From TMED78 sp036337035 (lineage in GTDB: Bacteria; Pseudomonadota; Gammaproteobacteria; Steroidobacterales; Rariloculaceae): 64,000 nucleotides of DNA. The stretch lies in assembly GCA_036337035.1 (NCBI GenBank), contig JAYZFC010000008.1, forward strand, positions 1 through 64,000. Direction: 5' to 3'. The first letter of the stretch is position 1. Each line of letters starts with the position of its first letter. The translations under genes were made by a program, and so were the position numbers. The notes beneath the pieces were generated by a model. That model saw only the letters and a list, made by a program, of their open reading frames with translations. It had not been told where the DNA came from and did no database searches. Shown here one piece after another: positions 55,549 to 63,196 of the stretch.

Positions 55549-56415
55549 TTACTGGGAAGCCTGTGCCATAACCTCCGCTACAAAATCTTCCTGTTTCTTA
55601 GTAATACCTTCACCGAGCTCATAACGAATAAAACTAATCACTTCAATAGACGATGAAGATAATAAGCTACCTACAGTAATGTCGGTATCTTTTATAAAGC
55701 TTTGGCCAACTAGAGTAATCTCAGACAAATGCTTACGAAGCCTGCCATCAACCATTTTTTCTACAATATCCTCTGACTTACCCTCTTGTAACGCTTGAGC
55801 TACTAGAATTTCTCGTTCTTTATTAAGCTCGACTTCTGGGATATCATCTATATCAATATATTGGGGAGCTGAAGCAGCTATCTGCATAGAAATATCATTC
55901 GCTATAGTTTGATTGTCACCCTTAATTTCAACCATAACTCCTATACGCCCCATGTGAGAATACTGCGATACCATATTCTTGGTTCTTAAAAGGGAAAACC
56001 TTCTAACTGAGATATTTTCACCAACTTTCGATACTAGTTCTTTTCTAATTTCTTCTAAACTAGAGCCATTAACCTCTATTTTCATTAGATCCTCAATATT
56101 TTTTGGCTGATGCTCAAGAATTAACTGGACAACTAAATCAGAAAAATGAGTGAAATTCTGATCCTTAGCAACAAAATCAGTCTCAGAATTTACTTCTATT
56201 ATTGCATATAGATCATCAAGTTCTTTTAAAACAATTATTCCTTCAGCTGCAATTCTTGATGATTTTTTATCAGCCTTAGCTTGTCCTGCCTTTCTTAAAA
56301 ACTCTACTGCCTTATCAAGATCACCATCAGTCTCTAGAAGTGCCTTCTTGCAATCCATCATTCCTACTCCTGTTCTTTCTCGGAGTTCTTTAACTACTTT
56401 AGCCTCTATCGTCAT
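55549..56415 (-). CDS. tsf: elongation factor Ts
   Basis: Nucleotide exchange factor for EF-Tu. The UBA-like N-terminal domain KELRERTGVGMMDCKKAL and the core motif NSETDFVAKDQNF are diagnostic. 288 residues (283 in E. coli). Second gene of the rpsB-tsf operon, 38 bp after rpsB. Confidence 0.98.
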   Translation of the reverse strand: MTIEAKVVKELRERTGVGMMDCKKALLETDGDLDKAVEFLRKAGQAKADKKSSRIAAEGIIVLKELDDLYAIIEVNSETDFVAKDQNFTHFSDLVVQLILEHQPKNIEDLMKIEVNGSSLEEIRKELVSKVGENISVRRFSLLRTKNMVSQYSHMGRIGVMVEIKGDNQTIANDISMQIAASAPQYIDIDDIPEVELNKEREILVAQALQEGKSEDIVEKMVDGRLRKHLSEITLVGQSFIKDTDITVGSLLSSSSIEVISFIRYELGEGITKKQEDFVAEVMAQASQ

Positions 56416-56453
56416 TTTAATACCCTTTATAGTAAAAAATATCTATCAAAAAC

Positions 56454-57389
56454 CTAAACTTCAGTATCATTGATAGCTGTATCCTTCTTAGTAGCTGTTT
56501 TTTTAGTAGCTGCTTTTTTAGTAGCTGTTTTTTTAGTAGCTGTTTTTTTAGTAGCTGTTTTTTTAGTAGCTGTTTTTTTAGTAGCTGTTTTTTTAGTAAC
56601 TTTTATTTTAGTAGCTGTTTTTTTAACTAAAGCATTATCTTGTGATTTGGGTCTACCTTGGCCATCCAATTCAACAAACTCATCATCACCTTCTGGAATA
56701 ACTGGTATAGATTTTTTACCCTCCAATATTGCATCAGCTATCTGCTTAACATAAAGCTCAATGGATTTCATAGCGTCATCGTTTCCAGGAATTAAATAAT
56801 CCACTCCATCAGGGGAACAATTAGTATCAACTACTGCAACAACTGGGATATTAAGTTTAATAGCCTCCTTTATAGCGATAGATTCATAGCCAACATCAAT
56901 GACAAAAATAGCATCAGGCAGCTTAACCATGTCCTTAATTCCACCAAGATTTTTTTCTAATTTTTCTCTCTCTCTGTTAAGTTGAAGAACTTCTTTCTTT
57001 GTAAAGTCAGCTGAGCTTTCATCAGCAATAATCTCTTCTATGCTTGAAAGTCTTTTTATAGACTGCTGTATAGTTTTAAAATTAGTAAGCATTCCTCCAA
57101 GCCACCTATTATTAACATAAGGCATAGAGCAACGCGATGCTTCTTCTCTAATTGCTTTTCTAGCTGATCGCTTAGAACCGACAAAAAGAACTTGGCCGCC
57201 ATTAGATGCTAAGTCAAAAATATACTTTTCAGCTGCAATAAATAATGGAAGAGTTTTCTCAAGATTTATTATATGAATTTTATTTCTTTGTCCAAAAATA
57301 TATGGTGACATTTTTGGATTCCAGAAACGAGTTTGATGGCCAAAATGAACGCCAGCCTCAAGCATTTGGCGCATAGTTAAATCTGTCAT
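56454..57389 (-). CDS. rpsB: 30S ribosomal protein S2 with Lys/Ala/Thr-rich C-terminal repeat tail
   Basis: S2 joins the head and body of the 30S subunit and recruits S1. Start at the ATG 57389-57387 (MTDLTMRQMLEAGVHFGHQT), which matches S2 exactly; the frame is open 24 codons further but that part is leader. Core motifs: FWNPKMSPYIFG, NNRWLGGMLTNFKT, VVDTNCSPDGVDYLIPGNDD. The core ends near residue 230, as in E. coli (241 residues in total), after which a linker and KKTAT-type repeats (about 256-300) extend the protein to 311 residues. The tail is strongly basic and likely disordered; it may bind rRNA or other nucleic acid. Confidence 0.96.
   Translation of the reverse strand: MTDLTMRQMLEAGVHFGHQTRFWNPKMSPYIFGQRNKIHIINLEKTLPLFIAAEKYIFDLASNGGQVLFVGSKRSARKAIREEASRCSMPYVNNRWLGGMLTNFKTIQQSIKRLSSIEEIIADESSADFTKKEVLQLNREREKLEKNLGGIKDMVKLPDAIFVIDVGYESIAIKEAIKLNIPVVAVVDTNCSPDGVDYLIPGNDDAMKSIELYVKQIADAILEGKKSIPVIPEGDDEFVELDGQGRPKSQDNALVKKTATKIKVTKKTATKKTATKKTATKKTATKKTATKKAATKKTATKKDTAINDTEV
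56491..56625 (-). repeat. nine 15-bp tandem repeats in the rpsB 3' end
   Basis: On the + strand the unit is GTAGCTGTTTTTTTA. Units 1, 3-7 and 9 are identical, unit 2 has one change (GCTGCT), and unit 8 (56596-56610) is degenerate. On the coding strand each unit gives one KKTAT pentapeptide (T-K-K-T-A phase). Each contains a run of seven A residues (seven T on the + strand), so both copy-number change and slippage are possible; an intact multiple of three keeps the frame. Confidence 0.95.
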
Positions 57390-57409
57390 CTCTTTAGATT
57401 CTCCAATTT

Positions 57410-57463
57410 GGGTTATTCCTCCATACACCCTTTCCAAATAACTATTCCTTAAGAAAAGCACCC
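57410..57463 (-). promoter_or_regulatory. candidate structured leader of rpsB (S2 autoregulation)
   Basis: In the rpsB 5' UTR, GGGU (57463-57460) can pair with ACCC (57413-57410), enclosing CUUUUC (57458-57453) paired with GAAAGG (57434-57429). The structure ends 20 nt before the start codon and close to the GGAG ribosome binding site. Autogenous control by S2 through a conserved rpsB leader is known in gammaproteobacteria; assigning this structure to it is inference. Confidence 0.5.
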
Positions 57464-57507
57464 ATTTGAAAGTTAATGGTATATATCCGTATTTACCTGC
57501 GGCGGTT

Positions 57508-57536
57508 TTTATACCATAGGTAGATAACTACAACAA
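57508..57536 (-). promoter_or_regulatory. predicted rpsB-tsf promoter
   Basis: On the - strand TTGTTG (57536-57531) and TATAAA (57513-57508) are separated by exactly 17 bp. The bases after the -10 (AACCGCCGC) form a GC-rich discriminator, striking in this AT-rich DNA and typical of promoters under stringent control of ribosomal genes. The resulting leader would be about 110 nt. Confidence 0.65.
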
Positions 57537-57609
57537 TATAAATTACGAAAATTTATTGGTTTTTTTGTTTATAATAAAGATCTTAGGAGAATTTAATCAA
57601 TTTAATGAA

Positions 57610-58371
57610 ATGAACATTACAATTAAATCTGCATCAGAACAAGAAAAAATGCGGCTGGCCGGTCGTTTAGCTGCTAGCGTACTTGATATGATAGGTGAAT
57701 TTGTAACTCCCGGAATGACAACTGAAGAGTTAGATAATATCTGTCATAGCTATATTGTAGATAATTTAAGCGCAATACCCGCTCCACTTAATTATAAGGG
57801 ATTTCCTAAATCAATCTGCACCTCTGTAAATCATGTGGTATGTCATGGCATACCTGGAAAAAAAATTTTAAAAAATGGCGACTTTCTTAATATCGACATA
57901 ACTGTGATTAAAGATGGCTATCATGGAGATACAAGTAGAATGTTTTTTGTTGGAAAACCGAAAGTTTTAGCAAAAAGACTTTCTGATGTTTCCTACAATG
58001 CAATGTGGTTAGGAATAAAAGAGATAAAACCAGGAGCTCAAATTGGGAATATTGGATATGCAATACAAAAATATGTTCAGGAAAATAGATTCTCAATTGT
58101 AAGAGAATATTGTGGACATGGAATTGGCAAGGCTTTTCATGAAGACCCGCAAATACTTCACTATGGCAACCAAGGTGAAGGTATAACGCTTCAAGAAGGT
58201 ATGACAATTACTGTTGAACCAATGATAAACTCTGGGAAATCAGATGTTAAATTATTAAATGATGGTTGGACAGTTGTTACTAAAGACCACTCTTTATCTG
58301 CTCAATGGGAACACACAATATTAGTTACAAAAGATGGTTATGAAGTGCTAACTTTAAACGATAATATATGA
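57610..58371 (+). CDS. map: methionine aminopeptidase, type I
   Basis: Removes the initiator Met. Start taken at the ATG 57610 (MNITIKSASEQEKMRLAGRL), which gives 253 residues (264 in E. coli); the frame is open up to a TTG at 57556, but those residues have no counterpart. Metal ligands are visible in NIDITVIKDGYHGDTSRMF, CGHGIGKAFHEDP and TVEPMI, plus the final QWEHTILVT Glu. An AGGAGA lies at 57585-57590, 19 nt upstream, so the exact start is not certain. Overlaps glnD as ATGA. Confidence 0.96.
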   Translation: MNITIKSASEQEKMRLAGRLAASVLDMIGEFVTPGMTTEELDNICHSYIVDNLSAIPAPLNYKGFPKSICTSVNHVVCHGIPGKKILKNGDFLNIDITVIKDGYHGDTSRMFFVGKPKVLAKRLSDVSYNAMWLGIKEIKPGAQIGNIGYAIQKYVQENRFSIVREYCGHGIGKAFHEDPQILHYGNQGEGITLQEGMTITVEPMINSGKSDVKLLNDGWTVVTKDHSLSAQWEHTILVTKDGYEVLTLNDNI

Positions 58372-61007
58372 TGCTGAAATCACAAATAAAAAAAATAAAT
58401 CCTGAAATAAGTAGTAACGATAGAATTTGTATATTCAAGAATAGACTAACAGACCTAAAAAACAATCTAGAAAAGAAATTTTTAGGTAAATTAAACATAG
58501 AAAATATTATTAAAAAAAGATCTATAGAAATAGACTTGATTATAAGTGACGCCTTTAAAATATTCCTTAGTGAATTTACAGATAAAATATCATTAATATC
58601 AGTAGGTGGATATGGGAGAAGTGAGTTGCACCCATGCTCCGACATAGACCTACTGATAATTACTAATAATAAAAGAAATAATCAAATTAATAAGTCTATT
58701 ACTAAATTTATTACTTTTCTATGGGATATAGGCTTGGATGTAGGACACTCTGTCAGAACAAATAAAGAAAATATTCAACTAGCAAGAAAAGATCAGACAA
58801 TTTATACAACTATAATAGAAAATAGGTATCTTTGTGGCTCAAAAAAACTATATAAAGATTTTAAAGACAGCATATTCCTAGATAACCTATGGGAAATAAA
58901 GAGCTACTTTAACAATAAAGTTAAAGAACAGCGATTAAGGCATGCTAGATATGATGATACTGCGTACAAACTAGAGCCAAATTTAAAAGGTAGCCCTGGT
59001 GGTCTAAGAGATATTCATGTATTTTTTTGGATTGCTAAAAAATATCTAAAAAATAATAATGTAGATGCTGTAATTAAATCTAACCTTATAAGCAAAATAC
59101 AATACAAAGAACTTATGAAATCTAGGTCACTATTATGGAAAATGAGATTTGGACTTCACATGATTACAAATAGATCAGAAGATAGATTACTATTTAACCA
59201 CCAAATAAAATTAGCTAAATTACTTGGCTATAAAAAAACAAAACATAAATTAGCTATAGAAATTTTAATGCAGGATTATTACAGAGCTGTAATGGAAATA
59301 AATAATACTTCTGAAGTACTAATGCAAATTTTAGAAGAAAAAATATTTAATAAAGATGATAAAATTATAGAAAATATAGATGACGATTTCAGAATAATAA
59401 ATGGCTATATTGAAGCAAAAAAAGAAAATATCTTTTCTATTAATACCTCTAATCTCTTAAAGGTTTTTCTATTATTAACCAAAAATCCAAAATCGAAAGG
59501 TATTGGTGCTAAAACAATTACACTAATAAAGAGAAATAGACACCTTATAAATAAATCTTTTATAAATAATAAAATAAATCAGAATATCTTTCTTGATATA
59601 TTAAAAGCACCTAAAGGTGTAACTATAGCTCTAAGAAAAATGAATACTTATGGGATCTTAGGTCTATATATACCTTCGTTTGGAAAAATAGTAGGTCATA
59701 TGCAATATGATCTATTTCATACCTATACAGTAGATGCTCATACTTTATTTGTTGTTGAAAATCTTAGAGAAGTTTCTTTAACTGAAAATAATCATAAAAA
59801 CTTAAAATCAAGTACAATAATGCAATCTCTTGATAAGCCCTATATAGCATATTTAGCTGCAATTTTTCATGACATAGCTAAGGGAAGAGGGGGTGACCAT
59901 TCTGAGCTAGGCTCAATAGAAGCTGAACAATTTTGTCTAAATCATGGTCTAAGCACTTATGACTCAAGATTAGTTGGCTGGTTAGTAAAAAATCACCTTC
60001 TATTATCAGTTACAGCTCAAAAAAAAGATTTAAATGATCCAGAAGTTATTAGAGAATTCATAACAGTAGTGGGTGATCAAATTCATCTTGATTATCTTTA
60101 TGTCCTAACTGTTGCCGATGTCAAAGCAACTAATCCTAAAACGTGGAACTCATGGAAAGCAGCCCTATTCTGGGAGCTTTATCTGATATCCAAAAGTGCT
60201 TTAATGAGAGGAAAGACTAATCTAATTGATTCAGAAGAGCTAATTAAGGAAAAACTATCTAAAGTAGAAGAAATATTAGAAATTGATTCACTAGAACCAG
60301 ATAATAGCTTAATAAAGAAATTTGATATATGGAAAGATTTCACAGAAGAATATTTTTTAAGGCATAAACCTAATGAGATTGCATGGCATACTAGAGTGCT
60401 TTCGACAAATAATAGTAATGTTATTTTAAATATTAATAATAATTTAGTATCCGGCCTTTCTGCATTAATGATATTAGCACCATATAAAATTCGATCATTT
60501 ATTAGGGCAACAGCCGCTTTAGACAAGTTAGGGATATCTATTGTTGATGCTAGAATAGTATTATTATCAAAAAAAGATCAGGTATTGCATACTTATTTTA
60601 TTCTTAATTCTGAAGGAAAAATGATATCAGATAAAGCTTTTACAGAGCAGATACTATTTAACCTGTCTCAAGACCTAAATAAAAAATCATATGATAATAT
60701 TAAAATAAATAGAAAAGCCTCTAGACAAGTTCGTGTTTTTTCAACGCCTACCAAAATAAATTTATCAAAAGATTCTGGAAATAATAGAACAGTTCTTGAA
60801 TTAATAGCTCAGGATCAACCTGGTTTATTAGCTAAACTAGGTAAAGTTTTTTTTGACCTGAATATTAGATTACAAAATGCTAAAATATCTACAATTGGAG
60901 AAAGGGCCGAGGATGTCTTTTTTATTACTAATGCAAAAAATCAAGCTTTAGGATTAAATGCTTGTGATAAATTATCTAGATCCATAAAGAAAAATCTATC
61001 TAATTAA
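58368..61007 (+). CDS. glnD: [protein-PII] uridylyltransferase/uridylyl-removing enzyme
   Basis: Nitrogen sensor that modifies PII proteins according to glutamine level. Nucleotidyltransferase domain with GGYGRSELHPCSDIDLL (residues 80-96), HD hydrolase domain with AIFHDIAKGRGGDHSELG (about 500-517), and two C-terminal ACT domains, the last around VLELIAQDQPGLLAKLGKVF (about 808-828). 879 residues (890 in E. coli). This implies PII-based nitrogen control, though no glnB/glnK is in the window. Between map (4-nt overlap) and dapD (15 bp). Confidence 0.97.
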   Translation: MMLKSQIKKINPEISSNDRICIFKNRLTDLKNNLEKKFLGKLNIENIIKKRSIEIDLIISDAFKIFLSEFTDKISLISVGGYGRSELHPCSDIDLLIITNNKRNNQINKSITKFITFLWDIGLDVGHSVRTNKENIQLARKDQTIYTTIIENRYLCGSKKLYKDFKDSIFLDNLWEIKSYFNNKVKEQRLRHARYDDTAYKLEPNLKGSPGGLRDIHVFFWIAKKYLKNNNVDAVIKSNLISKIQYKELMKSRSLLWKMRFGLHMITNRSEDRLLFNHQIKLAKLLGYKKTKHKLAIEILMQDYYRAVMEINNTSEVLMQILEEKIFNKDDKIIENIDDDFRIINGYIEAKKENIFSINTSNLLKVFLLLTKNPKSKGIGAKTITLIKRNRHLINKSFINNKINQNIFLDILKAPKGVTIALRKMNTYGILGLYIPSFGKIVGHMQYDLFHTYTVDAHTLFVVENLREVSLTENNHKNLKSSTIMQSLDKPYIAYLAAIFHDIAKGRGGDHSELGSIEAEQFCLNHGLSTYDSRLVGWLVKNHLLLSVTAQKKDLNDPEVIREFITVVGDQIHLDYLYVLTVADVKATNPKTWNSWKAALFWELYLISKSALMRGKTNLIDSEELIKEKLSKVEEILEIDSLEPDNSLIKKFDIWKDFTEEYFLRHKPNEIAWHTRVLSTNNSNVILNINNNLVSGLSALMILAPYKIRSFIRATAALDKLGISIVDARIVLLSKKDQVLHTYFILNSEGKMISDKAFTEQILFNLSQDLNKKSYDNIKINRKASRQVRVFSTPTKINLSKDSGNNRTVLELIAQDQPGLLAKLGKVFFDLNIRLQNAKISTIGERAEDVFFITNAKNQALGLNACDKLSRSIKKNLSN

Positions 61008-61022
61008 AAATAAGGAATATAA

Positions 61023-61847
61023 ATGTCTACTCAAAAAGAAATTATTGAAAATGCATGGAATAACAAAGAAAATTTAGTTGAAGGAAGTTACCATGATGAT
61101 CTTGTGAGCGCAATTGAACAAACAATACTTGATCTTGATTCAGGAGAATTAAGAGTTGCTTATAAAGACTTAGACTCAAATAGTTGGGTTGTTAACGAAT
61201 GGGCTAAAAAAGCTGTTTTATTATCCTTTAAGATCAATTCAAATTACGTACTTAAGGGACCGTATGGATCCTGGTACGATAAAGTTGATGGTAAAACTGC
61301 TGGATGGGATGAGAATAAATGGATGAGCTCAGGCTTTAGATTAGTTCCAAATGGTGTTGTTAGAAAGGGTTCATTTATTGCAAAAAAAGTAGTTGTAATG
61401 CCCTCTTTCGTAAATATAGGTGCCTATATTGATGAAGGAGCAATGATTGATACCTGGGCGACAGTTGGCTCATGTGCACAAATAGGAAAAAATGTTCATT
61501 TGTCTGGTGGTGCTGGTATTGGAGGTGTCCTTGAACCTTTGCAAGCCTCTCCTACAATCATAGAGGATAATTGCTTTATTGGTGCAAGATCAGAAATAGT
61601 TGAAGGAGTGATTGTAGAAAAGGGAAGCGTAATATCAATGGGGGTATATATAGGTCAAAGTACAAAAATCTATGATAGAGAAACTGGAAACATAATATAT
61701 GGCCGAGTTCCTGCTGGATCGGTTGTGGTATCAGGTAGCCTACCTTCAGAAGATAAAAGCTATAATCTTTATTGTGCAGTTATCGTTAAAAAAGTAGATG
61801 AAAAAACTAGGGCTAAAACAAGTCTGAATGAACTACTGAGAACCTAG
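61023..61847 (+). CDS. dapD: 2,3,4,5-tetrahydropyridine-2,6-dicarboxylate N-succinyltransferase
   Basis: Succinylase step of lysine and meso-diaminopimelate synthesis. N-terminal helical domain, then a hexapeptide beta-helix: VRKGSFIAKKVVVMPSFVNI, GAMIDTWATVGSCAQIGKNV, GGAGIGGVLEPLQA, FIGARSEIVEGV. 274 residues, the same as E. coli. The order map-glnD-dapD equals that of E. coli. Ends 11 bp from the convergent porin gene. Confidence 0.98.
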   Translation: MSTQKEIIENAWNNKENLVEGSYHDDLVSAIEQTILDLDSGELRVAYKDLDSNSWVVNEWAKKAVLLSFKINSNYVLKGPYGSWYDKVDGKTAGWDENKWMSSGFRLVPNGVVRKGSFIAKKVVVMPSFVNIGAYIDEGAMIDTWATVGSCAQIGKNVHLSGGAGIGGVLEPLQASPTIIEDNCFIGARSEIVEGVIVEKGSVISMGVYIGQSTKIYDRETGNIIYGRVPAGSVVVSGSLPSEDKSYNLYCAVIVKKVDEKTRAKTSLNELLRT

Positions 61848-61858
61848 ATCACTTCATC

Positions 61859-63091
61859 TTAATAACGAAAACTAAAATCTATCATTAACCTGTTATAGTC
61901 ACGCTTGTTGCCTACCGCAAAGCCTCTTTCATTAATAAAATAATTAAGGCCGAGGTTCCAGCCTCTTGGTAAAATATAGCTTCCTCTAATGTTGTGGCCT
62001 CTACCATCTGTTGATCCACCGGCCCAGTCTGAATCAGAAAATACACCTAAAACTGCATCTGCTTCCAAATCTTGATAAGTGTAGGCCATATCCCAAGTGC
62101 CTGGTGCTGAAGCATCTCTATAACTAAATCCAGTTGCATAGCCAGTATCAAATTTATCTACTTCTGTGTTAGTAACATAATCAAAAAATATCGTTATAGG
62201 ATGAGCGCCTAAATTGAAACTCAACTCATTAAAAAACTCAATTTCTCTATAATCATTAGCATATTCTCCTCCTTCCATTTCTCCAAATTTACAAGGGGCT
62301 CTTTCGCCACCTTCAGTTTCAAGTGGTAAAAGTGTATTACCAGCACCTGATTCAAAAAAAATAGGGCAGCTATTTTTGATGCCATCATAATTGTAATAAC
62401 TAATACCAGTTATAAAGTCTATTTCATTAGCAAATTGATATTGATAACCTAGCTGAGCGCCAAACATACTTATATCAGTAGCTTTAGACCTTTCTTCGAT
62501 TTGGAATAAACCAAAATTTCCAAAAAAACTATCTGAATCATATTTAAAAGCAAATCCCTCCGGCTTAAGATCATTGTCGAATATAAGATAGTGACCTCCT
62601 GGCCTAAAAAAAGGGTTAGAGACCTTGCCTCCTCTTATGCTAAGAGCATTATTTATATCAAAGTCAAAATATGCATAATCAATAGTAACCGTCTTTCTTG
62701 TAAATCCACCATCTAAGGTTTGATTGCCAGAAACTGGATTACCACCACCAGTTGTTAGACCAAAGCCTAACTCTAAATCCTCAGAAGGCTGGCTTTTGAT
62801 TCCAACTCTTGCGCGTATTCTTTGACGATCTCTTTGAATAGATTCAGCAGCATCAATAGACTCAAATCGATATCTGAAATCGCCCGCTAATGATGTCTTT
62901 TCTATCCATGAAGGTAAATTATTATTATTTTTTTGCTCTAATATTTGAGCCTGATCTTTTTCAAGTTCATTAATCTTATTCATAAGAACCTGAACTTGAT
63001 CTTTTAGAGAGTTAATTTCACTATCTAAGGTTTGTGAAAAGGCATAAGAGTTAAAAAATATGAAAAATAAGGCTAAAAAAATACATTTCAT
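61859..63091 (-). CDS. putative outer-membrane porin with N-terminal coiled coil
   Basis: 410 residues. Signal peptide (1-19, SYAFSQ), then a coiled coil (22-52: SEINSLKDQVQVLMNKINEL) as in trimeric porins that anchor to peptidoglycan, then a beta-barrel beginning FRYRFESIDA and ending FSFRY with an aromatic terminus. Two Cys residues in the same predicted loop (SCPIFF, APCKFG) might form a disulfide. It resembles the putative-porin (Porin_5/OprP-like) group; the substrate is not known. pstB lies 105 bp upstream on the same strand, so phosphate uptake is possible, but I found no convincing Pho box. AAGGAAG is its ribosome binding site. Confidence 0.75.
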   Translation of the reverse strand: MKCIFLALFFIFFNSYAFSQTLDSEINSLKDQVQVLMNKINELEKDQAQILEQKNNNNLPSWIEKTSLAGDFRYRFESIDAAESIQRDRQRIRARVGIKSQPSEDLELGFGLTTGGGNPVSGNQTLDGGFTRKTVTIDYAYFDFDINNALSIRGGKVSNPFFRPGGHYLIFDNDLKPEGFAFKYDSDSFFGNFGLFQIEERSKATDISMFGAQLGYQYQFANEIDFITGISYYNYDGIKNSCPIFFESGAGNTLLPLETEGGERAPCKFGEMEGGEYANDYREIEFFNELSFNLGAHPITIFFDYVTNTEVDKFDTGYATGFSYRDASAPGTWDMAYTYQDLEADAVLGVFSDSDWAGGSTDGRGHNIRGSYILPRGWNLGLNYFINERGFAVGNKRDYNRLMIDFSFRY

Positions 63092-63196
63092 GAAAGCTTC
63101 CTTTCAATTATCATCATAAGGCTAAAATATAATATATAAATATTACAATTTTATTAAAATATTTCAGAAAGTTTGATTAAAATTATTTAACTAATC
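63092..63196 (-). other. pstB-porin intergenic region
   Basis: 105 bp of very AT-rich sequence that should hold the porin promoter. It includes TATAAT-like runs on the - strand near 63130-63150. I see no stable hairpin with a T-run for pstB termination and no clear repeat pair of the PhoB-box kind. Confidence 0.4.

Noticed and set aside
56491..56625. CRISPR-like array
   Set aside because: Units are 15 bp, directly adjacent with no spacers, and in frame within rpsB.
56470..56754. + strand ORF with repeated hydrophobic FLVAV units, resembling a small membrane or toxin-like protein
   Set aside because: It is the exact antisense of the KKTAT repeat of rpsB; the hydrophobic repeats are a by-product of the complement of Lys/Ala/Thr codons, with no ribosome binding site.
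57390..57461. 24-residue extension of ribosomal protein S2
   Set aside because: No counterpart in S2; the segment overlaps the predicted structured leader, and the ATG at 57389 gives the canonical start.
63092..63196. Pho box before the porin gene
   Set aside because: AT-rich stretches loosely resemble it, but no pair of 7-bp direct repeats with the right spacing could be defended.
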